Shown here piece after piece: positions 1 through 7,716 of a stretch of DNA of 19,620 nt; position 1 is the stretch's first letter; each line of letters opens with the position of its first letter. The translations under genes were made by a program, and so were the position numbers. Location of the stretch: positions 1-19,620 of the forward strand of contig CALFTN010000044.1 in the NCBI GenBank assembly GCA_937916395.1, in the 5' to 3' direction. This stretch comes from an uncultured Clostridia bacterium. GTDB taxonomy: Bacteria > Bacillota > Clostridia > Oscillospirales > Acutalibacteraceae. The notes beneath the pieces are model-generated. The model was given only the letters and a program-made list of their open reading frames with translations, had not been told where the DNA came from and searched no databases.

Positions 1-54
1 ACCTATGACCCTCTGCTTGTAAGGCAGATGCTCTCCCAGCTGAGCTATGCTCCC
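1..54 (-). tRNA. tRNA-Val (anticodon TAC), 3' part cut off by the window edge
   Basis: Read on the minus strand, the 7-nt acceptor strand GGGAGCA (54-48) is followed by TA, a D-arm GCTCAG...GAGC, and an anticodon stem TCTGC/GCAGA around the loop CTTACAA. The anticodon is therefore TAC (UAC), which reads valine GUA and, by wobble, other GUN codons. The variable region and the start of the T-arm follow; the T-loop and 3' acceptor strand lie outside the window. It has its own promoter just upstream and is separated from nahK by a terminator. Confidence 0.93.
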
Positions 55-60
55 ATTGCT

Positions 61-78
61 TCGTTGCACTCGCAACGA
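61..78 (-). other. 7-bp hairpin in the 5' leader of the tRNA-Val transcript
   Basis: TCGTTGC (61-67) and GCAACGA (72-78) form a perfect 7-bp stem with a 4-nt loop. The predicted transcription start, about 7 nt beyond the -10 box, is near 77, so the primary transcript would begin almost exactly with this stem. The mature tRNA starts at 54. A role in 5' stability or RNase P processing is inference. Confidence 0.5.
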
Positions 79-83
79 TAGAT

Positions 84-112
84 ACTATACACTATCCAAG
101 TTAATTTGTCAA
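84..112 (-). promoter_or_regulatory. Sigma-A-type promoter of tRNA-Val
   Basis: On the minus strand, TTGACA (112-107, perfect -35) is separated by 17 nt from TATAGT (89-84, 5/6 match to -10). The predicted start is about 30 nt upstream of the mature tRNA 5' end, a normal leader length. Confidence 0.85.
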
Positions 113-142
113 CACTTTTTTTCAAAAAATTTTAATTTTTTT

Positions 143-176
143 CAAAAAAGTTTTCAAGGGTGTTTTAAACCCTTGA
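143..176 (-). terminator. Hairpin terminator overlapping the nahK stop codon
   Basis: TCAAGGGT (154-161) and ACCCTTGA (169-176) form a perfect 8-bp stem with a 7-nt loop that contains the nahK stop codon (165-167). In the minus-strand transcript the stem is followed by AAAC, then a run of six T and further T-rich sequence. This fits rho-independent termination of the five-gene signalling operon, although the T-run starts a few bases after the stem. Confidence 0.7.
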
Positions 177-1271
177 TTTTACTTCATTTACAATATTTTC
201 CATCTCTTCAAATTTAGCCTCTATATCTGCAACAAGCTTAAATTGCGTTCTTGCACGAACAAGATTGTGCTCGGGATATTCAGTTTTAAAATAAACGTCA
301 CCATTTAAAAAGTCGCCTAAAAATCTTATACCACATTCAAAAGTTAAAAGTTTTGATGCGAATGGTAAATATTTAATTTCATTTTCTGTTAATGCATCCC
401 CTGCCGACTCAAGATAACCTTCAACGTATGCTTTAAAAAGGTCTAAATCAAGTGAGATTTTTGAAAGGTCTTTTTCGTCTTCTGCACCAGTATTTGCACC
501 AAAGCGGATGCTATCACCAAAATCATAAAGTGAGCTACCCGGCATAACAGTATCAAGGTCAACAACACAAAGTGGTTTGTTTGTAGCTTTATCAAAAAGA
601 ACGTTATTGAGCTTTGTGTCATTGTGAGTAACTCGTAAAGGAAGCTCACCGTTATCTAACATAGTAGTAAGAACTGCACAATCCTTTTCACGTGCCAACA
701 CAAATTCAACTTCTGGTAAAGCTTCGCTTTTTCTACCAGATTTATTTTCTTCAAGAGCAACTTTAAAATCGTTAAATCTTGAAACTGTATTATGAAAATT
801 TGGTATTGTATCTTTAAGAGTTTCAATAGGATAATCTGCTAATTGTTTTTGGAAATTACCAAAGGCAATCGCAGCCATTTTAAAATCATCGCTACTTCTG
901 ACACCATCTAAAGAATATGAATTGTCAACAAAATTGTAAACACGCCAACATCCACCATCTTCTGCCAAAGCGTAGTTTTCTCCTGCTTTTGTTTTAAAAA
1001 CAGTTAAAACCTCACGTTCTGTATCGCCACCAGCTTCTGCAATTTTTTTCTTAATATGTTCTGTTACCCCTACAACATTTTCCATAACCTCTATAGGCTT
1101 TTTAAAAACATTGTGATTAATCCACTGAAGAAGATATTTTTCTGTTTTACCCTCTACATCATATTCTACTACAAAAGTGTCATTAATATGACCAACTGTA
1201 ATAGGTTTTATTTCTTTTATATTTCCTTTAAAATCATATTGATTTAAAATATTAATTAATTTAGCATCCAT
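165..1271 (-). CDS. nahK: N-acetylhexosamine 1-kinase (NahK), APH-fold kinase
   Basis: The 368-residue product belongs to the aminoglycoside phosphotransferase-fold kinases and closely matches what I recall of Bifidobacterium NahK (about 359 residues). NahK phosphorylates the anomeric hydroxyl of GlcNAc or GalNAc with ATP in the cytoplasm. The catalytic motif is at residues 215-223 (His216-Asn217-Asp218, metal-binding Asn223). The second metal-binding Asp is in VVDLDT (238-240), followed by the family signature MPGS...DFGDSIRFGA (243-259) and a conserved C-terminal block including YPEHNLVR. No signal peptide or TM segment is present. The start ATG has AAGGAG at 1280-1285 with 8 nt spacing. 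That site overlaps the stop codon of the upstream cNMP-binding gene (12-bp gap), so the two are probably translationally coupled. Classic NahK partners (lacto-N-biose phosphorylase, galT2, galE2) are absent from the window; instead nahK ends a cAMP signalling operon. Confidence 0.9.
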   Translation of the reverse strand: MDAKLINILNQYDFKGNIKEIKPITVGHINDTFVVEYDVEGKTEKYLLQWINHNVFKKPIEVMENVVGVTEHIKKKIAEAGGDTEREVLTVFKTKAGENYALAEDGGCWRVYNFVDNSYSLDGVRSSDDFKMAAIAFGNFQKQLADYPIETLKDTIPNFHNTVSRFNDFKVALEENKSGRKSEALPEVEFVLAREKDCAVLTTMLDNGELPLRVTHNDTKLNNVLFDKATNKPLCVVDLDTVMPGSSLYDFGDSIRFGANTGAEDEKDLSKISLDLDLFKAYVEGYLESAGDALTENEIKYLPFASKLLTFECGIRFLGDFLNGDVYFKTEYPEHNLVRARTQFKLVADIEAKFEEMENIVNEVKSRV

Positions 1272-1283
1272 AATTTTTTCTCC

Positions 1284-2414
1284 TTATAAACTTACTTTAA
1301 ACTGCTCGGCACGGATTTTAATATTGCCGTCTTTAGCACTTTCAATTGCAACATCGCAATATTCTTCTGCTGATGCCTTTTGACCAATGAGCTTTAAAAG
1401 ACTTGCAACGTAGAGAGCAACCTGTGCTTTTTCATCTAAGTCAACAATTAAATCGTCATCAATTATGCTACGAAGCTTTTTAATTGCGTTACGTGCACAA
1501 TGAGTAGAAAGCTTTATATCCCCCGCATCCTTACAAGCAAAATGAAGATTAAGCCAAAGCATACCAATTGTAGCTTTATCATCAGGGTTAATAGTTTCAT
1601 TAATGTGAATTGCCTGAAGATAAGAAAGAATAACATTATCAAATTGACTTTTTAAAATTGCTTCGTTTTTCTTAATAACCAACGCATGTTGTGTTTTTAG
1701 CACAAGCTTCAACTTATCTACTTCATTGTCATCAATTGTGAAAAACTTATTTGTAGAATTACTATATGTACAATGCGGACAACGTGTAACATCAAGCCAC
1801 AATGGGTCAGCATTATAATAAATTGCTCTGCCTGTTTCTTCAACTTCTCTTATTGTAAGTAAATTCTTTCTTACTGTTTTAGCTTTTACCATTCCACCAC
1901 ACACAGGACAAGGTTGCTCTAACAACTTAATATAATTAGGGTCTTGAACTGGTTCTTTTACGTTATGACTGAACGAGAATTGTGGTGGTAAAGAAAAAGC
2001 AACAGCTTTTTTCTTTTTGTTATTTTGTGAGCGTTTATATAATTCTTCGTTGAGCTTTCTTATACGATTACTCATACCGCTCATTATAACCTCAGCCATA
2101 TCAGGACATGTTTCAAGAAACTTTTGCAAATTACTTTTATCTATCGCAATACAAACGGTATCCTCAAGAGCGATACAGCTGGCGCTTCTTGGTTGCTTGT
2201 CAAAAATAGCCATTTCGCCAAAAAACTGACCCTCACCGATTGTTGCAACCTTTGTAAGATTACCTAAAATGCCTGTAATAAATACACCTATTGAGCCACG
2301 AAGAACAATATACATTTCTTTTCCTAACTGACCTTCATAACAAATATATTCATCTTTATCAAAGTATTTAGGCTTTGAAATTCTTTCGAGTTCAATCTGA
2401 TTTTTAATAGCCAT
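1284..2414 (-). CDS. Cyclic-nucleotide-binding domain fused to a DUF2225-like zinc-ribbon protein
   Basis: Residues 12-125 form a CRP-like cyclic-nucleotide-binding domain. The phosphate-binding cassette is intact: Gly66-Glu67 and Arg76-Ser77 in FGEMAIFDKQPRSAS, the residues that hold the cyclic phosphate and ribose. There is no helix-turn-helix. After a Lys-rich linker (130-137), the C-terminal part carries two CxxC knuckles (Cys169/172 and Cys212/215), about 40 residues apart, as in DUF2225 proteins. A helical, TPR-like region follows to residue 376. The protein looks cytoplasmic. I infer a cAMP receptor that acts through protein contacts rather than by binding DNA, and its likely ligand source is the cyclase three genes upstream. 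The start has AAAAGGAG (2422-2429) at 7 nt spacing, just downstream of a hairpin. The DUF2225 assignment is from memory of the motif layout; the cNMP domain is much more certain. Confidence 0.87.
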   Translation of the reverse strand: MAIKNQIELERISKPKYFDKDEYICYEGQLGKEMYIVLRGSIGVFITGILGNLTKVATIGEGQFFGEMAIFDKQPRSASCIALEDTVCIAIDKSNLQKFLETCPDMAEVIMSGMSNRIRKLNEELYKRSQNNKKKKAVAFSLPPQFSFSHNVKEPVQDPNYIKLLEQPCPVCGGMVKAKTVRKNLLTIREVEETGRAIYYNADPLWLDVTRCPHCTYSNSTNKFFTIDDNEVDKLKLVLKTQHALVIKKNEAILKSQFDNVILSYLQAIHINETINPDDKATIGMLWLNLHFACKDAGDIKLSTHCARNAIKKLRSIIDDDLIVDLDEKAQVALYVASLLKLIGQKASAEEYCDVAIESAKDGNIKIRAEQFKVSL

Positions 2415-2429
2415 AAATTTTCTCCTTTT

Positions 2430-2462
2430 GTTCAGACTGACTTATAAAAAGCCAGTCTGAAC
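2430..2462. other. Intergenic hairpin between the FecR/LRR gene and the cNMP-binding gene
   Basis: GTTCAGACTG (2430-2439) and CAGTCTGAAC (2453-2462) are a perfect 10-bp inverted repeat, with a further CTT/AAG pairing inside the 13-nt loop. In the operon transcript the stem is followed directly by AAAAGGAG, the ribosome site of the next gene, and not by a T-run. It is therefore not an intrinsic terminator in that direction. It could be an RNA-stability or processing element, or could tune translation of the downstream gene; this is inference. Confidence 0.65.
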
Positions 2463-2470
2463 TGTTTGTT

Positions 2471-5400
2471 TTATTCTTCGTTACTAATCATATAACTTGA
2501 ATCCCAACCAGTAGCTAAAGGCACTTTAGAAGCGGTTGTTGTTCCCGCTGTTGAAGTTACCGTAAAGTTACCATTTACACTACCAACATCTGTTACATCA
2601 AGTACAGACACATTATTAGAGCCTTTAAGATTCAATGTTGTCATACTTGTACAACCATAAATATAAACTGAACTTAATGCATTTAAATCCAACAATTCCA
2701 GCGTTTGTAAAGCAGTACAATTTGTAAGCTCAATACCACCCAATTCACTACATCCATTTGCATTAACATAGGTGAGTTTCGTATAAGCCTCGCCAGAATT
2801 CATCTGGAATGCCTGAAGCTGAGTACAACCACTCATATTTACACTTTCTAAAAGTTGGTTAGTACTTGTATCAAGATATTGAATTGCAGTATCTCTTACA
2901 TCCAAAGTTGCAAGTTCTGGGCAATTTGTTAAATCAAGTTCAGTAATACCCGAACAACCTGAAATATTTAACTCTGTTAAATTAACACAAGCTGAAATAT
3001 CAATACTTGTAAATACACTTAATCCCTGAACATTGATTTTTGTAAGTTTTGTATTTTCTGTAAATGTTAAATTTGTAGTGCTGTTAAATAATTCGATTCC
3101 TGTGTTAGAAATATTTAATTCTTCAAGTGATGTAAGAGTTGTTGCTACCATAGAAGAAATACCCTTACAATTATACAAATTAATTGTCTTTAACGCAGAA
3201 CAATTCGTTGTGTTAAGAGAAGTGAGTTTTAAGTTTTCACTTGAACACATTAAATTAAGTTTTGTAAGATTCGTACAATTCATTAATATTACTTTGGTAA
3301 GATTCTGATGGTTTGGGAAATCAAGTTCCTGAATACCAGAATTACTAAAAACAAGGGATGAAAGTGTAGAACAACCTGACAAACCTGTTACACTTGAAAT
3401 ATTTGAACAAGAAACAAGACTCAAACTTGATATACTATTACACCCAGTTAAATCTAGTGATTCGAGTGATGTAAGCGACGTAGCAGAAAATTCAGTTATA
3501 CCTGAACCAGATACATTTAAATTTTCAAGTTGCGTGCAATCATCAACATCTATACTTACAAGACTCGTGCAACCACTTACATCTATATCTGTAAGTCCTG
3601 AACAACCAGTAAGAGTCAATGTATTAAGGTTCGTACAACCCGTTGCTGTAAGTGTTGTTAATGAGGCACAATTCGTTACATCAAGCACTTCAAGATTTTT
3701 CAGATATGTTACATCGAGCGAATCAATTCCACAGTTTGTAATAGCAAGACTTGTAAGTGCTGTGTTTTCCATACCCGCCGAAAGCTTAACGCTCGTAAGC
3801 GATGTTGCACCAGTTAAGCTTAAACTTGTAAGATTTGTATTGTCATAAACCCAGAACTGTGTTAACAAATCAGAGCCTGTTACTGAAAGAGCTGTTAACC
3901 CTGTATTAAGAATGTTAACACTTTCTAATGCTGTGCAACTACTTACATTCAATGAATTTAGTGATGATACATCAGACAAATTAAGAGTTTTAAGTTTTGT
4001 ATTATTTGAAAAATCAAGTGATGTAACATTTGTATTTTCAGTGAGCCCAAACGCTTCGAGTAATGTGTTAGCTGAAATATCAAATCCTGCAAATGAATTT
4101 ACACCATTAAGATAAAGATTTTTCAAATTCACATTCTGAGTAAAGCTCATAGTGTCAGTGGCACTATTAAATGTTGAGACACCTGAATAAGTAAGGTTAA
4201 GAGTTTCAAGTGCTGTAAGAGTAGTTGTATCAAGCGTTGTAATACCCTTACAATTATATAAATTCAATGTCTTTAAAGAAGTACAACCAGTTACTGTGAG
4301 TGAATTAAAGGTTGTGCTTTCAGTCGAGCGCATTAAATCAAGATTTGTAAGTGAAGTACAGTTCTCAACACTAAGACTCTGAAGTTCTGAATTTGTTGAA
4401 TTCAAATCCAGACTTGTAATTGCTGTGCCCTTTAACATAAGTGTTGTAATTGCAGAGCAATCTTTTATACCGACGATTGTAGCAAGCTTAGAGCAAGCCA
4501 AAGCATCAATTTCAGTAAGTGCCGTACAACCTGAAACATTAAGAGATGTAACTTTGTTCAAAGCACCAATTGTAAGAGTTTTTAAATTACTCTTATTACT
4601 TACATCTAATGTGCCTGTAATAGCCTGGCAACCGCCGATGTCAATTGTTTTAATAGCAGTCAAATCGGTAAAATCGATTGATTCAAGTGAACCAGCACTA
4701 TTAAGCTTCAGAGTTTCAAGTTTACTACATCCAGTCAAATCGATACTGCTGAAATAAGAATATGCTTTAGTCTGGTCTGCCATTGTAAAGCTTGTAATAG
4801 CACTACAATTACTCAAATCTACCGTCTGTAATTTTGTATTGCTATTAACATTCAATTCAGCCAAATTCACACAACCACTTACATTTAAAGTGGTAAGTTC
4901 TGTACAAGTATCAAGACCTATAATATTTTCGTCAGTAAGGTTTATACAACCTGAAATATTTAACGTTTTAAGACTTGTAAGACCTGTAACATCAAGATTT
5001 GTAAGACTGGTAAGACCAGACAAATCAAGGCTCTCTATACCACCGTTATAAGCACAATTCACATTTACTAAGTTACTAAAATGTTTAATACCAGTCAAAT
5101 CAGTGTAGCCACCATCTGTTGTGCTATCCCCTGCAACATTTATCGTAACAACACCTGTTAATTCGTCACCTATTAATGCTTCATCAGTAACATAAGGGTC
5201 ATTGTTATAATTTGCGCTTATATAATATAAGAAATTACTATCAGGGAAGTTCGTACTATTTAAATCTACCCACGCACCACCACAAGCACTACAAGTAAGA
5301 CCATCTGTAGATTTTGTATGTGAAGCAGGAATTGGTTCTGTGTAGCCCCAGCCACAAGAACAGGTGTGAGTGAGTATCCCCTCAGCAGTACAGCTATTAA

Positions 5401-7681
5401 GCTTAGTTACAGTATCTGTGTAGCTATGAGCTGTGCCATCAGTAAGTGGCACACCACACACATTACATTTTGTATGCACATCAGCCTCACCTGCATTGAC
5501 CTCGGTGTGACCCAATGCCGGAACAGTCTCAGAATATTCATAACCACATTCACAATTATATGTATAAGAGCCTTCCTGAGTGCAATTCTCTTTTTGGTTT
5601 ATAGTCTGTTGCATATCGTGCTCGGTTACTAAAGGCAAATCACAAACAGAGCATTTTATATGAACAGCATCGTTTCCAGCGAACACCTCAGTATGACCTG
5701 TTGCAGTTAAAACATTTTCTGAAAGAACCTCGTTGCAAACTGTACAGGTAACTGTTGTTTTACCGTCTGCCGTGCAAGTAGGCTCTATTGTAGTTGCATT
5801 TTCAGTATGACCGAGTTTTTCTAAAGCTTCGGTTGAAAGTATTTCATCACACACTGAGCATTTGATTGTTTTGCTACCAGCAGTTGTGCACGTTGGTTCA
5901 ACAGTTTCGGTTTCTTCTGTATGACCAGTCTTTTCAAGAATTGTATAATAAAGTTCTTCATTACAAACAGTACATTTGGTTGTTTCATTACCATCCTCTG
6001 TGCAGGTTGGTGCTATTTTGGTTGTCTCTGCTGTGTGACCCAAAGCATCAACAACTGTTTCTGAAACTACCTCATTACAAATAACGCATATTTCAGTAAT
6101 TTTTCCATCTTCGGTACAAGTTGCATTAACAGTTGTTGTTTCTATTGTATGACCGAGTTTTTCTAAAACAACTGTTTCAAAAACCTCACCACATACAGTA
6201 CATTTTGTTGTTTTGCTACCGTTTTTTATACAAGTTGGTTCTACAGTTATTGTTTCTTTGGTGTGACCAGTTGCTTTTTCTACTGTTTCTGAAAGCTTTA
6301 AGCCACAAACAGAACAATTTACCACAGTTGAACCATCATAAGTACAGGTTGGATTTGCAACCATTTTCTTTTCTGTGTGACCTTTAGAAGCAATAACAGT
6401 TTCTGAGATTAAAGCATTACAAATACTACAGGTAACTGTTGTTTTGCCATTCGCAGTACAGGTAGCGCTAACTGTTACTGTTTTTTCAGTGTGGCCTGTT
6501 GCCTTAATAATTTTTTCTTCAATTATTTCCTCACATACTGAGCATTTTGTAATAGTTTTGCCATCTTTAAGGCAAGTAGGTTTAATTTCTTCTGTAACTA
6601 CAGTATGAGTGTGGGTGGTTTCTGTTCCAAGTCCATCTGTTGGTGGGCCTTGTACTGCCACCACTTTTTGCTCTTCTACTACTTCTGTAGTTGTCGCAAG
6701 TGGAACATTATCATCAGGAATAACAATTTCTACAGGATTCTCTACTTTTTCAGCAACCTCATAAACCGATGTTTTTTGTGTCACATCAATATCACGTTCT
6801 ATAATTTTTTCTTCAATCTCTTTTGTTTCAATAAACATTGAGTGACCATTGTTAGAAGCAAAGTAAATATCTACTAAGTCATCATCCGGAATATCCGTGA
6901 CAACAATCGGCTTTAATACGCTTTCTAATGTGATTGGTGTACTTTCAATAATTTCGCCATCAGGATTTGTTTCGATTATTGTTGTGTCACCTGGCTTGTT
7001 ATTACCAGAAGGTGTACCAACAAGAGCACTTAAATCAACTTTAACCTCATCAACCAAGTAAACTGTTTCTTTTTCATCCATATTAACAGTTGCTTTAAAA
7101 CCTTCTTTAATTGTGACTTCAATATCTTCTACTTCACCACTTGGCTGAACGCGCTTACTCGAAACTGCACCACCATAAGTCATAACGTCCGTATTAAGTT
7201 CGCCTTTATCATTACGTGATAAATCAACTCTGAAAAGAGTACCACGAACTGCTAAGATTGCGTTTGGTGTATTTACAATAAAATCTTCATCTACCTGCAA
7301 TGGTTTTGTAACCTCTGCTACAAGTGAGCCACGCTCAATATTAATAGCAGTTTTACCACCACTGACCTCTTCGAAAACAGCCTTTGCACCAGCTTCTAAT
7401 TTTACATATTTATCATCATCTAAAAGAAGTCTTATGTAGCTGTTACCACCAGTAACCACCGAATAACCTTCTTCTAAGTGCATTCCTGTGTAGGCAGCAT
7501 ATTCAATGTTATTGTGAACTACACCAACCGTACCCTGAATTTCGATAACAGTTATATTTCTGTAGCCTTCCTTTGTTTCACCGAAAGCAAGAACTGACGT
7601 TATAGCAGTAGCAAGTATTGCAGTAATTAAAAATAATATTACGGCAATTTTAGTCTTTTTAGATTTTTCTTTTTTAACCAT
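2471..7681 (-). CDS. Giant exported protein: FecR domain, eight 38-residue Cys repeats, long leucine-rich-repeat region
   Basis: The 1736-residue product starts with a Lys-rich tail and one hydrophobic segment (12-33), either an anchor or a signal peptide with a possible cleavage after VLA (30-32). Residues 44-210 form a FecR-type domain, with a motif like NTPNAILAVRGTLF at 137-150. A linker rich in Asp/Glu/Val follows. Eight tandem repeats of exactly 38 residues (359-662) each have His1, Cys12, Cys22 and Cys25. Irregular Cys-rich modules continue to about 804. From about 845 to 1710 runs a leucine-rich-repeat array of the LxxLxLSGC type, period about 21-23. I see no LPXTG, dockerin or C-terminal TM, so any anchoring would be through the N-terminus. 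The start has AAAGGAGG (7689-7696) at 7 nt. It lies 35 bp after the isomerase gene. FecR domains are periplasmic or extracellular signalling modules, so a surface sensor or adhesin linked to the neighbouring CHASE2 cyclase is plausible but unproven. Confidence 0.88.
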   Translation of the reverse strand: MVKKEKSKKTKIAVILFLITAILATAITSVLAFGETKEGYRNITVIEIQGTVGVVHNNIEYAAYTGMHLEEGYSVVTGGNSYIRLLLDDDKYVKLEAGAKAVFEEVSGGKTAINIERGSLVAEVTKPLQVDEDFIVNTPNAILAVRGTLFRVDLSRNDKGELNTDVMTYGGAVSSKRVQPSGEVEDIEVTIKEGFKATVNMDEKETVYLVDEVKVDLSALVGTPSGNNKPGDTTIIETNPDGEIIESTPITLESVLKPIVVTDIPDDDLVDIYFASNNGHSMFIETKEIEEKIIERDIDVTQKTSVYEVAEKVENPVEIVIPDDNVPLATTTEVVEEQKVVAVQGPPTDGLGTETTHTHTVVTEEIKPTCLKDGKTITKCSVCEEIIEEKIIKATGHTEKTVTVSATCTANGKTTVTCSICNALISETVIASKGHTEKKMVANPTCTYDGSTVVNCSVCGLKLSETVEKATGHTKETITVEPTCIKNGSKTTKCTVCGEVFETVVLEKLGHTIETTTVNATCTEDGKITEICVICNEVVSETVVDALGHTAETTKIAPTCTEDGNETTKCTVCNEELYYTILEKTGHTEETETVEPTCTTAGSKTIKCSVCDEILSTEALEKLGHTENATTIEPTCTADGKTTVTCTVCNEVLSENVLTATGHTEVFAGNDAVHIKCSVCDLPLVTEHDMQQTINQKENCTQEGSYTYNCECGYEYSETVPALGHTEVNAGEADVHTKCNVCGVPLTDGTAHSYTDTVTKLNSCTAEGILTHTCSCGWGYTEPIPASHTKSTDGLTCSACGGAWVDLNSTNFPDSNFLYYISANYNNDPYVTDEALIGDELTGVVTINVAGDSTTDGGYTDLTGIKHFSNLVNVNCAYNGGIESLDLSGLTSLTNLDVTGLTSLKTLNISGCINLTDENIIGLDTCTELTTLNVSGCVNLAELNVNSNTKLQTVDLSNCSAITSFTMADQTKAYSYFSSIDLTGCSKLETLKLNSAGSLESIDFTDLTAIKTIDIGGCQAITGTLDVSNKSNLKTLTIGALNKVTSLNVSGCTALTEIDALACSKLATIVGIKDCSAITTLMLKGTAITSLDLNSTNSELQSLSVENCTSLTNLDLMRSTESTTFNSLTVTGCTSLKTLNLYNCKGITTLDTTTLTALETLNLTYSGVSTFNSATDTMSFTQNVNLKNLYLNGVNSFAGFDISANTLLEAFGLTENTNVTSLDFSNNTKLKTLNLSDVSSLNSLNVSSCTALESVNILNTGLTALSVTGSDLLTQFWVYDNTNLTSLSLTGATSLTSVKLSAGMENTALTSLAITNCGIDSLDVTYLKNLEVLDVTNCASLTTLTATGCTNLNTLTLTGCSGLTDIDVSGCTSLVSIDVDDCTQLENLNVSGSGITEFSATSLTSLESLDLTGCNSISSLSLVSCSNISSVTGLSGCSTLSSLVFSNSGIQELDFPNHQNLTKVILMNCTNLTKLNLMCSSENLKLTSLNTTNCSALKTINLYNCKGISSMVATTLTSLEELNISNTGIELFNSTTNLTFTENTKLTKINVQGLSVFTSIDISACVNLTELNISGCSGITELDLTNCPELATLDVRDTAIQYLDTSTNQLLESVNMSGCTQLQAFQMNSGEAYTKLTYVNANGCSELGGIELTNCTALQTLELLDLNALSSVYIYGCTSMTTLNLKGSNNVSVLDVTDVGSVNGNFTVTSTAGTTTASKVPLATGWDSSYMISNEE
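2540..5150 (-). repeat. Leucine-rich-repeat array with an internal long-period duplication
   Basis: This is the LRR-coding part of the giant gene (about residues 845-1714). On top of the 21-23-residue units there is a longer period: a block around 3161-3195, encoding LYNCKGI and neighbours, recurs at 4244-4280. The offset is 1083 bp, exactly 361 codons. Flanking sequence (TTLTxLExLN, then a short Thr/Phe/Asn-rich unit) is shared between both copies, pointing to a segmental duplication during growth of the array. Confidence 0.75.
5696..6607 (-). repeat. Eight tandem 114-bp coding repeats (38-residue Cys/His repeat)
   Basis: Within the giant FecR/LRR gene, eight consecutive in-frame units of 114 bp each encode a 38-residue module starting HT, with the pattern PTCT...G at residues 10-16, CSxC near 22-25, and a unit end in xG. 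Unit length never varies, and the copies differ mainly at third-codon and surface positions. The Cys and His spacing suggests metal binding or disulfides; similar repeats occur in many clostridial surface proteins. Confidence 0.85.
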
Positions 7682-7716
7682 AATCAGTCCTCCTTTCGCA
7701 ATTTATTCGAATTAAA

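Noticed and set aside
3033..5051. Several plus-strand open frames opposite the LRR gene
   Set aside because: They are mirror frames of a highly repetitive coding region, lack ribosome sites, and have no recognisable domain.
5696..6607. CRISPR-like regular repeats
   Set aside because: The regular 114-bp units are in-frame coding repeats of one protein, without invariant repeat and unique spacer structure.
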